A stretch of 64,000 nucleotides of DNA, from positions 1,675,466 to 1,739,465 of the forward strand of contig NZ_CH724156.1 in NCBI RefSeq assembly GCF_000152625.1. Reading direction: 5' to 3'. A program made the translations under genes and the position numbers. Positions 1 to 8,240 of the stretch are shown piece by piece (the stretch's first letter is position 1; every line of letters starts with the position of its first letter). Source of the stretch: Roseovarius nubinhibens ISM. GTDB lineage: Bacteria; Pseudomonadota; Alphaproteobacteria; Rhodobacterales; Rhodobacteraceae. The notes beneath the pieces were generated by a model. The model saw nothing but the letters and a program-made list of their open reading frames with translations. It was not told the origin of the DNA and did no database searches.

Positions 1-45
1 TTTTCCGCCCGCGCGGCCTAGTCATTCTGGCAATGTTCTTTCCAG

Positions 46-792
46 ATGACAGCAAGGGGCCTGATTGTGAACGGATCGCATCGCCGCATTGGCATCAGCG
101 ACGACACCGCCCAGGTCGTCGGCGTCACGGTGCAATATGTCATCGACACACTGACCAACCGCATCGTGTCGCGGGAATATGGCGTTGACGAGCGCCTCCC
201 GTCAGAGCGGCAGATGGCGCTCGATCTCGGTGTGGCGCGCAACACGGTGCGCGAGGCGCTGGATAAGCTCGAAGAGCGCGGGATGATCCGCCGCCGTGCC
301 GGTTCGGGCTCTTTCGTGACCTATGATCCCGAGGCCGTCACGACCTCTTCGGCCCCCGTCGCAGCGGAGACGGGCCCGCTGCATCTGCAAGTGGTGCGCG
401 GCATATTCGAGCCCGAGATGGTGCGCCTTGCCATCATCACGATGTCGCCGCGCCAGATCGAGGCCTTGGGCGAGACCTTGTCGAGGATGGAGGCGGTCCA
501 AACGGATGCCATGCAATTCGTGCGTCTCGAAGAAGAGTTTCACCGCCAGCTTGCCGAAGGCACCGGCAACCCGTTGCTGACCGCCTGCTATAACCTCGTG
601 ATCGATGCCCGGCGGCAGAGCTTTCGCTCGGCCATGTACCGTCGCCATCTGACGCCAAGCCGCATCGCAGCCTACCAAAGAGGCTATAACGCGCTCTTCA
701 ACGCCATCGCGGCGCGGGATGTCGAAGAGGCCAGCGAATTCATGAAACTGACCCTTCTCGAAGACCAAAAGCTGCTCATGCAGGAAGACTGA
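46..792 (+). CDS. GntR-family (FadR subfamily) transcriptional regulator
   Basis: A 248-residue regulator. The N-terminal winged helix-turn-helix lies at about residues 30-95, with the GntR signature around LPSERQMALDLGVARNTVREAL and the wing RRRAGSGSFV. A helical FCD-type ligand domain follows at about 110-245 (ExxRxE-like start FEPEMVRLAI, HRQLAEGTGNP). The ATG at 46 has only 45 bases of upstream sequence in the window, so the promoter is largely unseen. The 3' end overlaps the convergent receptor-like gene by 17 bases. Given the neighbours it is a reasonable candidate regulator of the methylated-amine genes, and TGGT/ACCA inverted repeats in front of tmm are plausible targets. The effector is unknown. 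Family assignment is firm; the role is inferred from position. Confidence 0.85.
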   Translation: MTARGLIVNGSHRRIGISDDTAQVVGVTVQYVIDTLTNRIVSREYGVDERLPSERQMALDLGVARNTVREALDKLEERGMIRRRAGSGSFVTYDPEAVTTSSAPVAAETGPLHLQVVRGIFEPEMVRLAIITMSPRQIEALGETLSRMEAVQTDAMQFVRLEEEFHRQLAEGTGNPLLTACYNLVIDARRQSFRSAMYRRHLTPSRIAAYQRGYNALFNAIAARDVEEASEFMKLTLLEDQKLLMQED

Positions 793-2071
793 TCTCGCTC
801 TGCGCTACAGGCCGGGGCGACAGGCGCTGATGCCACATCTGGCCCAGCTCCGTCATATGCAACTTGAGCCGCGCCTCATGCGCGTCGAGCCACTCTAGAA
901 CCGACCCGAATTCCACGATCCGGGCGCGCCCGTCTCGGATCTTGACCACCGGCCAATCCCCCACCAGCGCGTTGTCGATGCCAAACAGCGGCGTGCCATA
1001 CCACCGGGCGGGGCCAAAGGCATGCGGCATCTCCTGCCGCCGTTTCATCGCCGCAAGCACCGAGACCGGCGCGGTGGTGTCGGCCAGCTCGACCGCATTG
1101 TGCCACAGGTCAAGCACCGAGGCATATTCCCAGCTCACCGCGTTCCACTTGCCGGGATATTGCCGGTTGTAGCTGTCAAAAAACGCCTTGGGTCGACTAA
1201 AGAAGAAACTCGTATCGGCAAGCTTTGGATCGTCGAAATCGGGAAACTGAAACGTGTATTTCGCCATGAACTCGGGCGAGGTCCGGGCGATCATGCGGGG
1301 ATAGTCATCCGCGGTACAGGCGAGGATCTCGCCGGCAAACCCCAGAGCATGGGCAGCTTCGGTCAGCGCCTGCATCATCGGCGGCGCGGCCGAACAAAAG
1401 CAGAGCACATCCGGCTGCTCTGCCAGCATCGCCGCCACGATCTCTTCGGCATTGGTGGCGCTGGGGGCATAGCGCACCTCCTTGACCATATCATGCCCCG
1501 TCGCCTCAAAGGCCGCCCGATAGACCGCGAGCGACGGCAGGCCGAGGCGATCGGACTGGCTGCAAAGGGCAACGCGGCGGGCCTGCGGCACGGCCCGGGC
1601 CAGCCATTCGACACCGGTGACATTGAACAGCGGATGCACCTCGGCCGGGGCGATCATATAGGGGGTGTCAGGCGACAGATCGCTGGGCAATAGGGTCGAT
1701 ACGAGCACCCGTTTCTGCATCAGATAGGGCAGAACCGGCGCAAAACTGTCGCCGCCGAGGGTCAGGATCAGCCGCACGCGCTGCCGCTCCACCATGTCGC
1801 GCGTGGCCGCCAGGGTGCGCTCTGCACCAAGCGCACTGTCATGCAGCACGATCTCGACCCGGTGGCGCCGCCCGGCGATCATCAACCCGCCCGAGGCGTT
1901 GATGCCATCGGCCCAGATCCGGCAGCCGTCAATGCCCTGATGGCCCCATTCCGCCTCGGGGCCCGAGAGCGGCGTGACGAATCCAATACGCACTGGCGAG
2001 TGATTCTGGGTGCCCAACATCCGGAGCGTACCGCTCACGGCAAGGCGCTGTGCGAATGAAACACTGCTCAT
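776..2071 (-). CDS. ABC-type branched-chain amino acid/amide receptor-like protein without a signal peptide
   Basis: A 431-residue protein of the Peripla_BP_6 fold (two Rossmann-like lobes). The first lobe opens with RIGFVTPLSGPEAEWG and contains INASGGL and VRLILTLGGDSFAPVLPYL. The start at 2071 is chosen for the AAGGTGA ribosome site 7 bases upstream; GTG 2089 and ATG 2086 are alternatives. No start gives a signal peptide: the N-terminus MSSVSFAQRLAVSGTLRML has no positively charged end followed by a hydrophobic core and cleavage site. No permease or ATPase gene of an ABC importer lies nearby. It is divergent from tmm and convergent with the GntR gene. Homologues of this fold without export signals can act as cytosolic sensors (AmiC of the amidase operon), so a sensing role is possible. 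An orphan binding protein with an atypical leader is the alternative. Confidence 0.7.
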   Translation of the reverse strand: MSSVSFAQRLAVSGTLRMLGTQNHSPVRIGFVTPLSGPEAEWGHQGIDGCRIWADGINASGGLMIAGRRHRVEIVLHDSALGAERTLAATRDMVERQRVRLILTLGGDSFAPVLPYLMQKRVLVSTLLPSDLSPDTPYMIAPAEVHPLFNVTGVEWLARAVPQARRVALCSQSDRLGLPSLAVYRAAFEATGHDMVKEVRYAPSATNAEEIVAAMLAEQPDVLCFCSAAPPMMQALTEAAHALGFAGEILACTADDYPRMIARTSPEFMAKYTFQFPDFDDPKLADTSFFFSRPKAFFDSYNRQYPGKWNAVSWEYASVLDLWHNAVELADTTAPVSVLAAMKRRQEMPHAFGPARWYGTPLFGIDNALVGDWPVVKIRDGRARIVEFGSVLEWLDAHEARLKLHMTELGQMWHQRLSPRPVAQSEISLPA

Positions 2072-2129
2072 GGATTCACCTTTCATCACGATTCCTGCTC
2101 AAATAATATCACATTTGCAGGAAATAAAG

Positions 2130-2144
2130 TTTCCACGTGGGAAA
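2130..2144. promoter_or_regulatory. Inverted repeat centred on CCACGTGG in the divergent promoter region
   Basis: TTTCC-ACGTG-GGAAA is nearly self-complementary, with a perfect CCACGTGG core at 2133-2140. It lies between the receptor-like gene and tmm, 59 bases upstream of the former. It could be an operator; no protein is assigned. Confidence 0.35.
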
Positions 2145-2174
2145 AAATTGACCCACGAGATCGGCCCCGGCTCA

Positions 2175-2218
2175 CTGGTTCACACGAGTGGACCAGTTTT
2201 CAATCCTGGTATGGACCA
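2175..2218. promoter_or_regulatory. Candidate GntR operators upstream of tmm
   Basis: Two inverted repeats share the half-site CTGGT/ACCAG. The first is CTGGTTCA (2175-2182), 6 bases, TGGACCAG (2189-2196). The second is TGGT (2207-2210), 4 bases, ACCA (2215-2218). FadR-subfamily GntR proteins bind TGGT...ACCA-type sites, and a GntR gene lies at 46-792. The second repeat ends 23 bases before the tmm start, a position suited to repression. The link to that regulator is inference. Confidence 0.45.
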
Positions 2219-2241
2219 AATTCCGAGCCGAGGGAAAGATC

Positions 2242-3585
2242 ATGACGAAACGCGTGGCCGTTATTGGCGCAGGGCCCTCGGGCCTGGCACAGCTCAGGGC
2301 CTTTCAATCCGCCGCCGACCAGGGCGCCGAGATCCCCGAAATCGTCTGTTTTGAAAAACAGGCCAATTGGGGCGGGCTATGGAATTACACTTGGCGCACG
2401 GGGTTGGATGAAAACGGCGAGCCGGTGCATTGCTCGATGTACCGCTATCTCTGGTCCAACGGACCCAAGGAGGGGTTGGAATTCGCCGATTACTCCTTTG
2501 AGGAACATTTCGGCAAGCAGATCGCCTCCTACCCGCCGCGCGCCGTGCTCTTCGACTATATCGAAGGCCGGGTGCACAAGGCGGATGTGCGCAAGTGGAT
2601 CCGTTTCAACAGCCCGGTGCGCTGGGTCAGCTATGATGCGGAGACCGCCAAGTTCACCGTCACGGCGCATAATCACGAAACAGACAGCACCTATAGCGAA
2701 GACTTCGACCACGTCATCTGCGCCTCGGGCCATTTCTCGACCCCGAATGTGCCGTTCTACGAAGGGTTCGACACGTTCAACGGCCGCATCGTCCACGCTC
2801 ATGATTTCCGCGACGCGCGCGAATTCGAGGGCAAGGATGTGCTCGTCATGGGCGCCTCCTATTCGGCCGAGGACATCGGCTCGCAATGCTGGAAATACGG
2901 CGCCAAATCGATCACCAGCTGCTATCGTTCGGCCCCCATGGGCTATGCCTGGCCCGACAATTGGGAAGAAAAGCCAGCCCTCGAGAAACTGACCGGCAAG
3001 ACCGCGCATTTCGCCGATGGCAGCACGCGGGATGTGGACGCCATCATCCTGTGTACCGGCTACAAGCATTTCTTCAGCTTCCTGCCCGATGACCTGCGTC
3101 TCAAGACGGCCAACCGGCTCGCGACCGCAGACCTCTACAAGGGCGTCGCCTATGTCCACAACCCGGCCATGTTCTACCTCGGCATGCAGGATCAGTGGTT
3201 CACCTTCAACATGTTCGACGCGCAGGCCTGGTGGGTGCGTGACGCCATCCTCGGCCGGATCACCTTGCCCAAGGACAAGGCGGCCATGCTGGCCGATGTG
3301 GCCGAACGCGAGACCCGCGAAGAGGCCAGCGACGATGTGAAATACGCGATCCGCTACCAGGCCGATTACGTCAAGGAATTGGTGGCCGAGACCGACTATC
3401 CCAGCTTTGACATCGACGGCGCCTGCGACGCCTTCTTCGAATGGAAGAAACACAAGGCCAAGGACATCATGGCCTTCCGCGACAACAGCTACAAATCGGT
3501 GATCACCGGCACCATGGCCCCCGTCCACCACACCCCGTGGAAGGAGGCCCTGGACGATTCAATGGAAGCCTATCTGCAGAACTGA
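2242..3585 (+). CDS. tmm: Trimethylamine monooxygenase (flavin-containing monooxygenase)
   Basis: Oxidises trimethylamine to trimethylamine N-oxide using FAD, NADPH and O2. The 447-residue protein has the usual length for bacterial Tmm. The FAD-binding GxGxxG motif ([10 protein letters not shown]) is at residues 5-14, and an NADPH site is at [14 protein letters not shown]. Typical FMO stretches include [27 protein letters not shown] and the second-dinucleotide region [15 protein letters not shown]. The start ATG 2242 is preferred because the FAD motif follows at once; upstream codons in the same frame run back to 2188 without family similarity. The closest family is the marine Tmm of Roseobacters rather than general FMOs, supported by the dimethylamine monooxygenase genes downstream. 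TMAO demethylase (tdm) is not in this window. Confidence 0.92.
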   Translation: MTKRVAVIGAGPSGLAQLRAFQSAADQGAEIPEIVCFEKQANWGGLWNYTWRTGLDENGEPVHCSMYRYLWSNGPKEGLEFADYSFEEHFGKQIASYPPRAVLFDYIEGRVHKADVRKWIRFNSPVRWVSYDAETAKFTVTAHNHETDSTYSEDFDHVICASGHFSTPNVPFYEGFDTFNGRIVHAHDFRDAREFEGKDVLVMGASYSAEDIGSQCWKYGAKSITSCYRSAPMGYAWPDNWEEKPALEKLTGKTAHFADGSTRDVDAIILCTGYKHFFSFLPDDLRLKTANRLATADLYKGVAYVHNPAMFYLGMQDQWFTFNMFDAQAWWVRDAILGRITLPKDKAAMLADVAERETREEASDDVKYAIRYQADYVKELVAETDYPSFDIDGACDAFFEWKKHKAKDIMAFRDNSYKSVITGTMAPVHHTPWKEALDDSMEAYLQN

Positions 3586-3591
3586 AAGGAG

Positions 3592-3615
3592 CGCAGCCCG
3601 CCAGAGCGGGCTGCG
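3592..3615 (+). other. Perfect stem-loop just after tmm
   Basis: CGCAGCCCGC, loop CAGA, GCGGGCTGCG: a 10-bp perfect GC-rich stem starting 7 bases after the tmm stop. No T-run follows, so it is more likely an mRNA-stabilising or processing hairpin between tmm and the Amt gene than an intrinsic terminator. Confidence 0.6.
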
Positions 3616-3801
3616 ACGTGCTGCGTGCTGAACGCCACCCCACCGGGCCCGCAGCACAAAGAGATCAAACGGGTCGACCCAAGGTTTTCGCCCTTCCCGC
3701 ATTTCGACCCGAAGACAGAACGCCCCCGGTCCAACTCCGAGGGCAGGGAGGGAAATTCCACGCGGGCAACATGCCGCCCGTCATCTAAAAGGAGATTGGA
3801 C

Positions 3802-5184
3802 GTGGAACAGGAACTGGCAACACTGGCGGCAACCGTCGCCGAGCTACAGGCGAAGGCGGCCGCCACCGGCAGCATCTTCTCCGAAACATTCTACTACCTG
3901 ACCATCCCCCTCATGGTGCTGATCCATGTGGGCTTTCTGGCTTATGAAATGGGCGCGTCCCGGTCCAAGAACGCGCTGGCCTCGGGGATCAAGAACATCC
4001 TCGCCTTCGCGATGATCGTGCCCTTCTTCTACTATGTCGGTTGGTGGATCTACTGGGCCTTCCCCACCGGGCTGAGCGGCGCCATGGGGGCCATGGAAAT
4101 CTCCGGCTTTGCCTATGCCAACGAAATCGCGAGCCCGACCAGCCCCTATATGGGCCCGAACCTCGGGGATCAGGCCTCCGGCGTGTTCTGGGGGGCGTTC
4201 GTGCTGTTCGCCGCCACCACCGCCTCGATCCTGTCGGGCGCGGTGATCGAACGTATTCAGCTGACCGGCTTCATCGCGCTCGCGGTGGTCCTGGGCGCGT
4301 TCATCTGGATCCTCGCCGCCGCCTGGGGCTGGCACGCCGATGGCTGGCTGGTCACGAAGCTCGGCTATCATGATTTCGGCGCCTCGGGCGTGGTGCATAT
4401 GATCGCGGGTTTCTTCGCGCTGGGTGTCCTGATCAATCTCGGGCCCCGGATCGGCAAGTTTAACGCCGATGGCAGCGCCAACCAGATCGCCGGGCATTCC
4501 ATGCCGATGACCCTGATCGGTCTCATGCTGATCATCGCCGGCTTCTGGGGCTTCCTGATGGGCTGCGTCATCGTTCCCGGCGAAGCCTGGTCCTGGAGCG
4601 GCAAGATCGAAACCTCGATCTATGGCACGCCGATGACCATGTCTGGCATGACCTTCAACGTGCTGATGGCCTTCGCCGGTGGGATCATCGGGGCCTGGAT
4701 GACCACGCGTGATCCGTTCTGGATGATGTCCGGCGCGCTGGGTGGGATCATCTCTGCCGCCGCCGGGATCGATCTGTGGTGGCCGCCGCTGGCCTTCGTG
4801 ATCGGCTTCATCGGCGCCAGCATGATGCCCTTCGTCGCGAGCTTCATCGAACGGATGAAGATCGACGATGCGGTCGGCGCCTTCACCGTGCATGGCTTCC
4901 TCGGCCTGTGGGGCGTGCTTGCGGTCGGCATCGTCGGCAGCGGCTACCCGGCGCTCTTCGGCGAGGCGGATGTGATCGAAATCTCCTTCATGGGTCAACT
5001 GGGCGGTGCCGCCGTCATGGCGCTGCTGGGCTTCGTGCCGGGCTATGCCGTGTCCTTCGTGCTGAAGGCGATGGGCATGCTGCGCGTCCCGGAATCGGCA
5101 GAGCTGCTCGGCCTCGACCTGACCAAGGTGCCGTCCTCGGCCTACCCGGAATCGATCCACCCCTCTGTCTCGCCCGCTGAATAA
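3802..5184 (+). CDS. amt: Amt/Mep/Rh-family ammonium (or methylamine) transporter
   Basis: A 460-residue inner-membrane channel with about eleven membrane segments starting near residue 30. The two pore histidines of Amt proteins are kept in GASGVVHMIAG and AFTVHGFLGLWG. The start is GTG 3802, set by the AAAGGAGA site 7 bases upstream; the reading frame is open further upstream but without similarity. The N-terminus MEQELATLAATVAELQAKA is a short heptad-like amphipathic stretch, unusual for Amt proteins. The gene sits between tmm and dmmD, so it probably moves ammonium or a methylated amine linked to this pathway. The exact substrate cannot be read from sequence. The 216-base leader after tmm holds one strong hairpin and no further gene. 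Confidence 0.88.
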   Translation: MEQELATLAATVAELQAKAAATGSIFSETFYYLTIPLMVLIHVGFLAYEMGASRSKNALASGIKNILAFAMIVPFFYYVGWWIYWAFPTGLSGAMGAMEISGFAYANEIASPTSPYMGPNLGDQASGVFWGAFVLFAATTASILSGAVIERIQLTGFIALAVVLGAFIWILAAAWGWHADGWLVTKLGYHDFGASGVVHMIAGFFALGVLINLGPRIGKFNADGSANQIAGHSMPMTLIGLMLIIAGFWGFLMGCVIVPGEAWSWSGKIETSIYGTPMTMSGMTFNVLMAFAGGIIGAWMTTRDPFWMMSGALGGIISAAAGIDLWWPPLAFVIGFIGASMMPFVASFIERMKIDDAVGAFTVHGFLGLWGVLAVGIVGSGYPALFGEADVIEISFMGQLGGAAVMALLGFVPGYAVSFVLKAMGMLRVPESAELLGLDLTKVPSSAYPESIHPSVSPAE

Positions 5185-5220
5185 GCGGACGGGCCCAATC
5201 GCAAACAGAAAGGACACATG

Positions 5221-5391
5221 ATGAACCCTGTAACCTCTGGAACCTGGGATGGATTTGAAGGCGCCTATTACACCGGCTTTGGCAGCATGGAGCTGATCTG
5301 GCTTCTCGCCACCATGGCGCTGCTGGCGATCGCCATCTTCCTTGGCAACAAGCACGAGAAATCGGCCTACGCCGCGGTCGAGAAAAAGTAG
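5221..5391 (+). CDS. Small single-span membrane protein linked to Amt
   Basis: A 56-residue ORF beginning MNPVTSGTWDGFEGAYYTGF. One hydrophobic segment (ELIWLLATMALLAIAIFLG, about residues 24-42) is followed by a lysine-rich tail ending VEKK. An AGAAAGGA site precedes the ATG at 5221 by 6 bases; an in-frame ATG at 5218 is the alternative. It starts 36 bases after the Amt stop and ends 93 bases before dmmD, so it is probably cotranscribed with both. Codon use is like the neighbours and the reading frame is well supported by spacing and ribosome site. No family is recognised. A small subunit or regulator of the adjacent channel is a guess from position only. Confidence 0.65.
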   Translation: MNPVTSGTWDGFEGAYYTGFGSMELIWLLATMALLAIAIFLGNKHEKSAYAAVEKK

Positions 5392-5484
5392 GGCCCCGGC
5401 CCTCGGTCCGGGGCGGTATCGCCGTCCCGGACCCCCGAAGATTTATCACAGTATGACGCATAGACTGATTAGGACGACATAGAA

Positions 5485-6618
5485 ATGACCGCATCATGGA
5501 GATTCTCGGCCCTCGCCGAGCGACATCGCGCCCTGGGCTCCGATCTGGAAGACTGGAGCGGCATGGGCACCGCCTGGAGCTATGACAAGGATCAGACCGA
5601 GGAATATCTCGCGATCCGCACCAAGGCCGGCGTCATGGACGTCTCGGGCCTGAAAAAGGTCCATGTGATCGGCCCCCATGCCAGCCACGTGATCGACCGC
5701 GCCACGACCCGCGATATCGAAAAGCTGAAACCCGGCCGCTCGACCTATGCCTGCATGCTCAACGATCAGGGCAAATTCGTCGACGATTGCGTGATCTACC
5801 GCATGGGACCGCACAGCTTCATGGTGGTGCATGGCTCGGGCGCGGGACATGAACAGCTCACGATGGCGGCGACCGGACGCAATGTCTCGGTGCTGTTCGA
5901 CGACGACATGCACGACATCTCGCTGCAAGGCCCGCTGGCGGTGGACTATCTCGAGAAACACGTGCCGGGCATCCGCGACGTGGTCTATTTCAGCCATATC
6001 CACACGACGCTCTTTGGCAAACCGGTCACGATCTCGCGCACCGGCTATACCGGCGAACGTGGCTATGAAATCTTCTGCCGCCGGCAGGATGCGCCGCTGA
6101 TCTGGGACACGATCGTCGAAGAGGGCGCCGAGATGGGCATCATCCCCACTCGCTTTACCACGCTCGATCTCTTGCGGGCCGAAAGCTACCTGCTGTTCTT
6201 CCCCTATGACAATTCCGAAATGTACCCGTTCGAGGACGAACCCCATGGCGACACGCTGTGGGAACTGGGGCTCGACTTCACCGTGTCCAAGGGCAAGACC
6301 GGCTTTCGTGGGGCCGAGGAACATTACCGTCTCAAGGGCAAGGAGCGGTTCAAGATCTACGGCGTCAAGCTGGACGGTACCGAACCCGCCGCCGAGGGCG
6401 CGCCGCTGCTCAAGGATGGGGTCGAGGTCGGCGTTGTCACCATCGGCATGTACAGCCCGCTCAACGAGCACAATGTCGGCATCGCCCGCATGCCCGTCGA
6501 CTGCGCGGTCGAAGGCACCGCCCTGACCGTCAAGAACCCCGATGGCGAGATTGCCGCCGTGGCGAGCCCGATGCCCTTTCACGATCCGGACAAGCTTCGG
6601 CGCACCGCGAAAGGCTAA
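5485..6618 (+). CDS. dmmD: Dimethylamine monooxygenase complex, GcvT-like tetrahydrofolate-binding subunit
   Basis: A 377-residue protein of the glycine-cleavage T-protein (GCV_T) fold. Recognisable stretches are IRTKAGVMDVSGLKKVHVIGP, the folate-site region VDDCVIYRMG, SRTGYTGERGYEIFC and the C-terminal barrel from about 290 to 370. In the heme-dependent oxidative N-demethylase the T-protein-like subunit takes up the formaldehyde released from dimethylamine onto tetrahydrofolate. Its place as first gene before dmmA, dmmB and dmmC supports that role rather than a glycine-cleavage role, as no gcvH or gcvP is present. The D letter follows the published dmmDABC operon order and is less certain than the complex assignment. 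Confidence 0.82.
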   Translation: MTASWRFSALAERHRALGSDLEDWSGMGTAWSYDKDQTEEYLAIRTKAGVMDVSGLKKVHVIGPHASHVIDRATTRDIEKLKPGRSTYACMLNDQGKFVDDCVIYRMGPHSFMVVHGSGAGHEQLTMAATGRNVSVLFDDDMHDISLQGPLAVDYLEKHVPGIRDVVYFSHIHTTLFGKPVTISRTGYTGERGYEIFCRRQDAPLIWDTIVEEGAEMGIIPTRFTTLDLLRAESYLLFFPYDNSEMYPFEDEPHGDTLWELGLDFTVSKGKTGFRGAEEHYRLKGKERFKIYGVKLDGTEPAAEGAPLLKDGVEVGVVTIGMYSPLNEHNVGIARMPVDCAVEGTALTVKNPDGEIAAVASPMPFHDPDKLRRTAKG

Positions 6619-6684
6619 GGCCCGCACCCCGGCGCATCGCGCATGCGCCGGGGCCGCCACCGGCACGACCCGAAGGATAGGCAC

Positions 6685-7287
6685 ATGACCCAAGTAACCT
6701 TTTCCCCATCGATCAAAACCCGCCCGGTCTATGCGCCATTGCAAAGCCAAGGCGACGCGCCTGCCATCCTCCTGTGCGAGGGCGACGGGGCGCTGGCCAT
6801 TCTCGATCTGGCCGCCCGCGATGCCTCGGTTCTGGGCCGGGCGCATCTGATCCACATTCCCGCCGGCACCGCCCATGGCCCCCGGCTGCGGGCGCTCGGC
6901 GCGCGCATGTATCACGAAGCACCGAGCTTTGAGGCGCTCGCCGCCCGCTATGGCAAGGCGCTCGCCGATGCCACCATGAGCACCCGGCTCTATCTCGCGG
7001 GCACCGAAGGGCTGATCGCCAAGGCGACGGCTGCGGCCCTGGCCGCGGGGCTGCCACATCAGGCGATCCAGGCCGAACACCGCGGCTCCATCGCCCGGCG
7101 CATGCAATGCGTGCATTGCAAGGGCGTGACCGAAGAGGTGACCACCGATCCGTTCACCTGCTCGCATTGCGGGCTGACGCTGTTCGTGCGCGATCACTTC
7201 TCGCGCCGTCTTGGCGCGTTTCAGGGCGTCTGCGTCGATGCCGAAACCCCGGGCGACGTGCCCGCCACGCAGGAGATCCGCCCATGA
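6685..7287 (+). CDS. dmmA: Dimethylamine monooxygenase subunit DmmA (zinc-ribbon end)
   Basis: A 200-residue protein. The first 140 residues have no familiar motif beyond the family itself. The C-terminal part has two CxxC knuckles (MQCVHCKG and FTCSHCGL, 19 residues apart), giving a rubredoxin-like or zinc-ribbon metal site. The ATG at 6685 follows AAGGAT by 6 bases; an upstream in-frame ATG at 6643 lies in a poorly conserved stretch. The stop overlaps the dmmB start in ATGA (7284-7287), implying coupled translation. It belongs to the family annotated as dimethylamine monooxygenase subunit DmmA, where it forms the complex with DmmB, DmmC and the T-protein-like subunit. Confidence 0.85.
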   Translation: MTQVTFSPSIKTRPVYAPLQSQGDAPAILLCEGDGALAILDLAARDASVLGRAHLIHIPAGTAHGPRLRALGARMYHEAPSFEALAARYGKALADATMSTRLYLAGTEGLIAKATAAALAAGLPHQAIQAEHRGSIARRMQCVHCKGVTEEVTTDPFTCSHCGLTLFVRDHFSRRLGAFQGVCVDAETPGDVPATQEIRP

Positions 7288-8231
7288 GTGCCCGACTGCT
7301 GCGCGTGACCGAGGTCGCGCCGCTGACCCCGCTTGTCACCCGCTTCCGTTTCGAGGACCCCGATGGCGCCCCCTTGCCACTGTTTTCCGGCGGTGCACAT
7401 GTGGTGGTCGAGATGCCGGATGAGGGCGTGCTGCGCCGCAATGCCTATTCGCTCATTTCCGCGCCGGATGACGGGTCGGGCTATGAAATCGCGGTGCGCC
7501 GCGAGGATACTGGCCGGGGCGGATCGCGCTATATGCACAGCCAGGTGACCCCCGGCACGCTGATGACCGTGACCAGCCCGGTGAACCTGTTCTCGCTCGA
7601 TCTGCGGGCACGCAAACATGTGCTGATCGCTGGCGGCATCGGCATCACGCCCTTCCTGTCGCAACTGCGTCAGCTGGCACGCATGCAGGCCCCGTTCGAG
7701 CTCCATTATGCCGCGCGCAGCCGGGCCGAGGCGGCGGGGCTGGCCTTTCTGCCCTCGGCCCCGAACATCCATCTGCATATCAGCGACGAAGGCAATCGGA
7801 TGGATCTTGGCGCCATTCTTACCGGTCAGCCGCTAGGAACCCATGTCTATACCTGCGGGCCCGAAGGGCTGATCACCTCGGTCGAACAGGCCGCCGCACG
7901 GCTGAACTGGCCCAAGGCGGCGCTGCATTCCGAGGCCTTTCTTTCGCCACCGCCGGGCAAGCCGTTCGACGTGACGCTGGCCCGCTCTGGCCGAACGCTC
8001 ACCGTCGGCCCGAACCAGAGCCTGCTCGAAGCGCTGGAGGCCGCCGAGATCGACATCCCCTGGAGCTGTCGCGGCGGCGCCTGCGGCCAATGCGAAACCG
8101 CCGTGACCGCCTGTCATGGCCGCATCGACCATAACGATCATTGGCTAAGCGACGACGACCGCGCCGCCCAGCAAAAGATCATGCCCTGCGTGTCCCGTTT
8201 CCAGGGGCAGCATCTCGCTATTGACCGATAG
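7284..8231 (+). CDS. dmmB: Dimethylamine monooxygenase reductase subunit DmmB (flavin/2Fe-2S)
   Basis: A 315-residue reductase of the phthalate-dioxygenase-reductase type. It has an FNR-like flavin domain (RNAYSLISAP, about residues 50-60), an NAD(P)H domain (VLIAGGIGITPFLSQL and YTCGPEGLI), and a C-terminal plant-type ferredoxin. The ferredoxin cysteines are in CRGGACGQCETAV with the fourth in MPCVSRF. It passes electrons from NAD(P)H to the heme subunit DmmC. It overlaps dmmA by 4 bases, and its stop is inside the TAGGAG ribosome site of dmmC, so the three genes are tightly coupled. Confidence 0.88.
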   Translation: MSARLLRVTEVAPLTPLVTRFRFEDPDGAPLPLFSGGAHVVVEMPDEGVLRRNAYSLISAPDDGSGYEIAVRREDTGRGGSRYMHSQVTPGTLMTVTSPVNLFSLDLRARKHVLIAGGIGITPFLSQLRQLARMQAPFELHYAARSRAEAAGLAFLPSAPNIHLHISDEGNRMDLGAILTGQPLGTHVYTCGPEGLITSVEQAAARLNWPKAALHSEAFLSPPPGKPFDVTLARSGRTLTVGPNQSLLEALEAAEIDIPWSCRGGACGQCETAVTACHGRIDHNDHWLSDDDRAAQQKIMPCVSRFQGQHLAIDR

Positions 8232-8240
8232 GAGCCCGCG

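Noticed and set aside
5485..6618. The GcvT-like gene as glycine cleavage aminomethyltransferase
   Set aside because: No gcvH or gcvP nearby and it lies directly in front of dmmABC.
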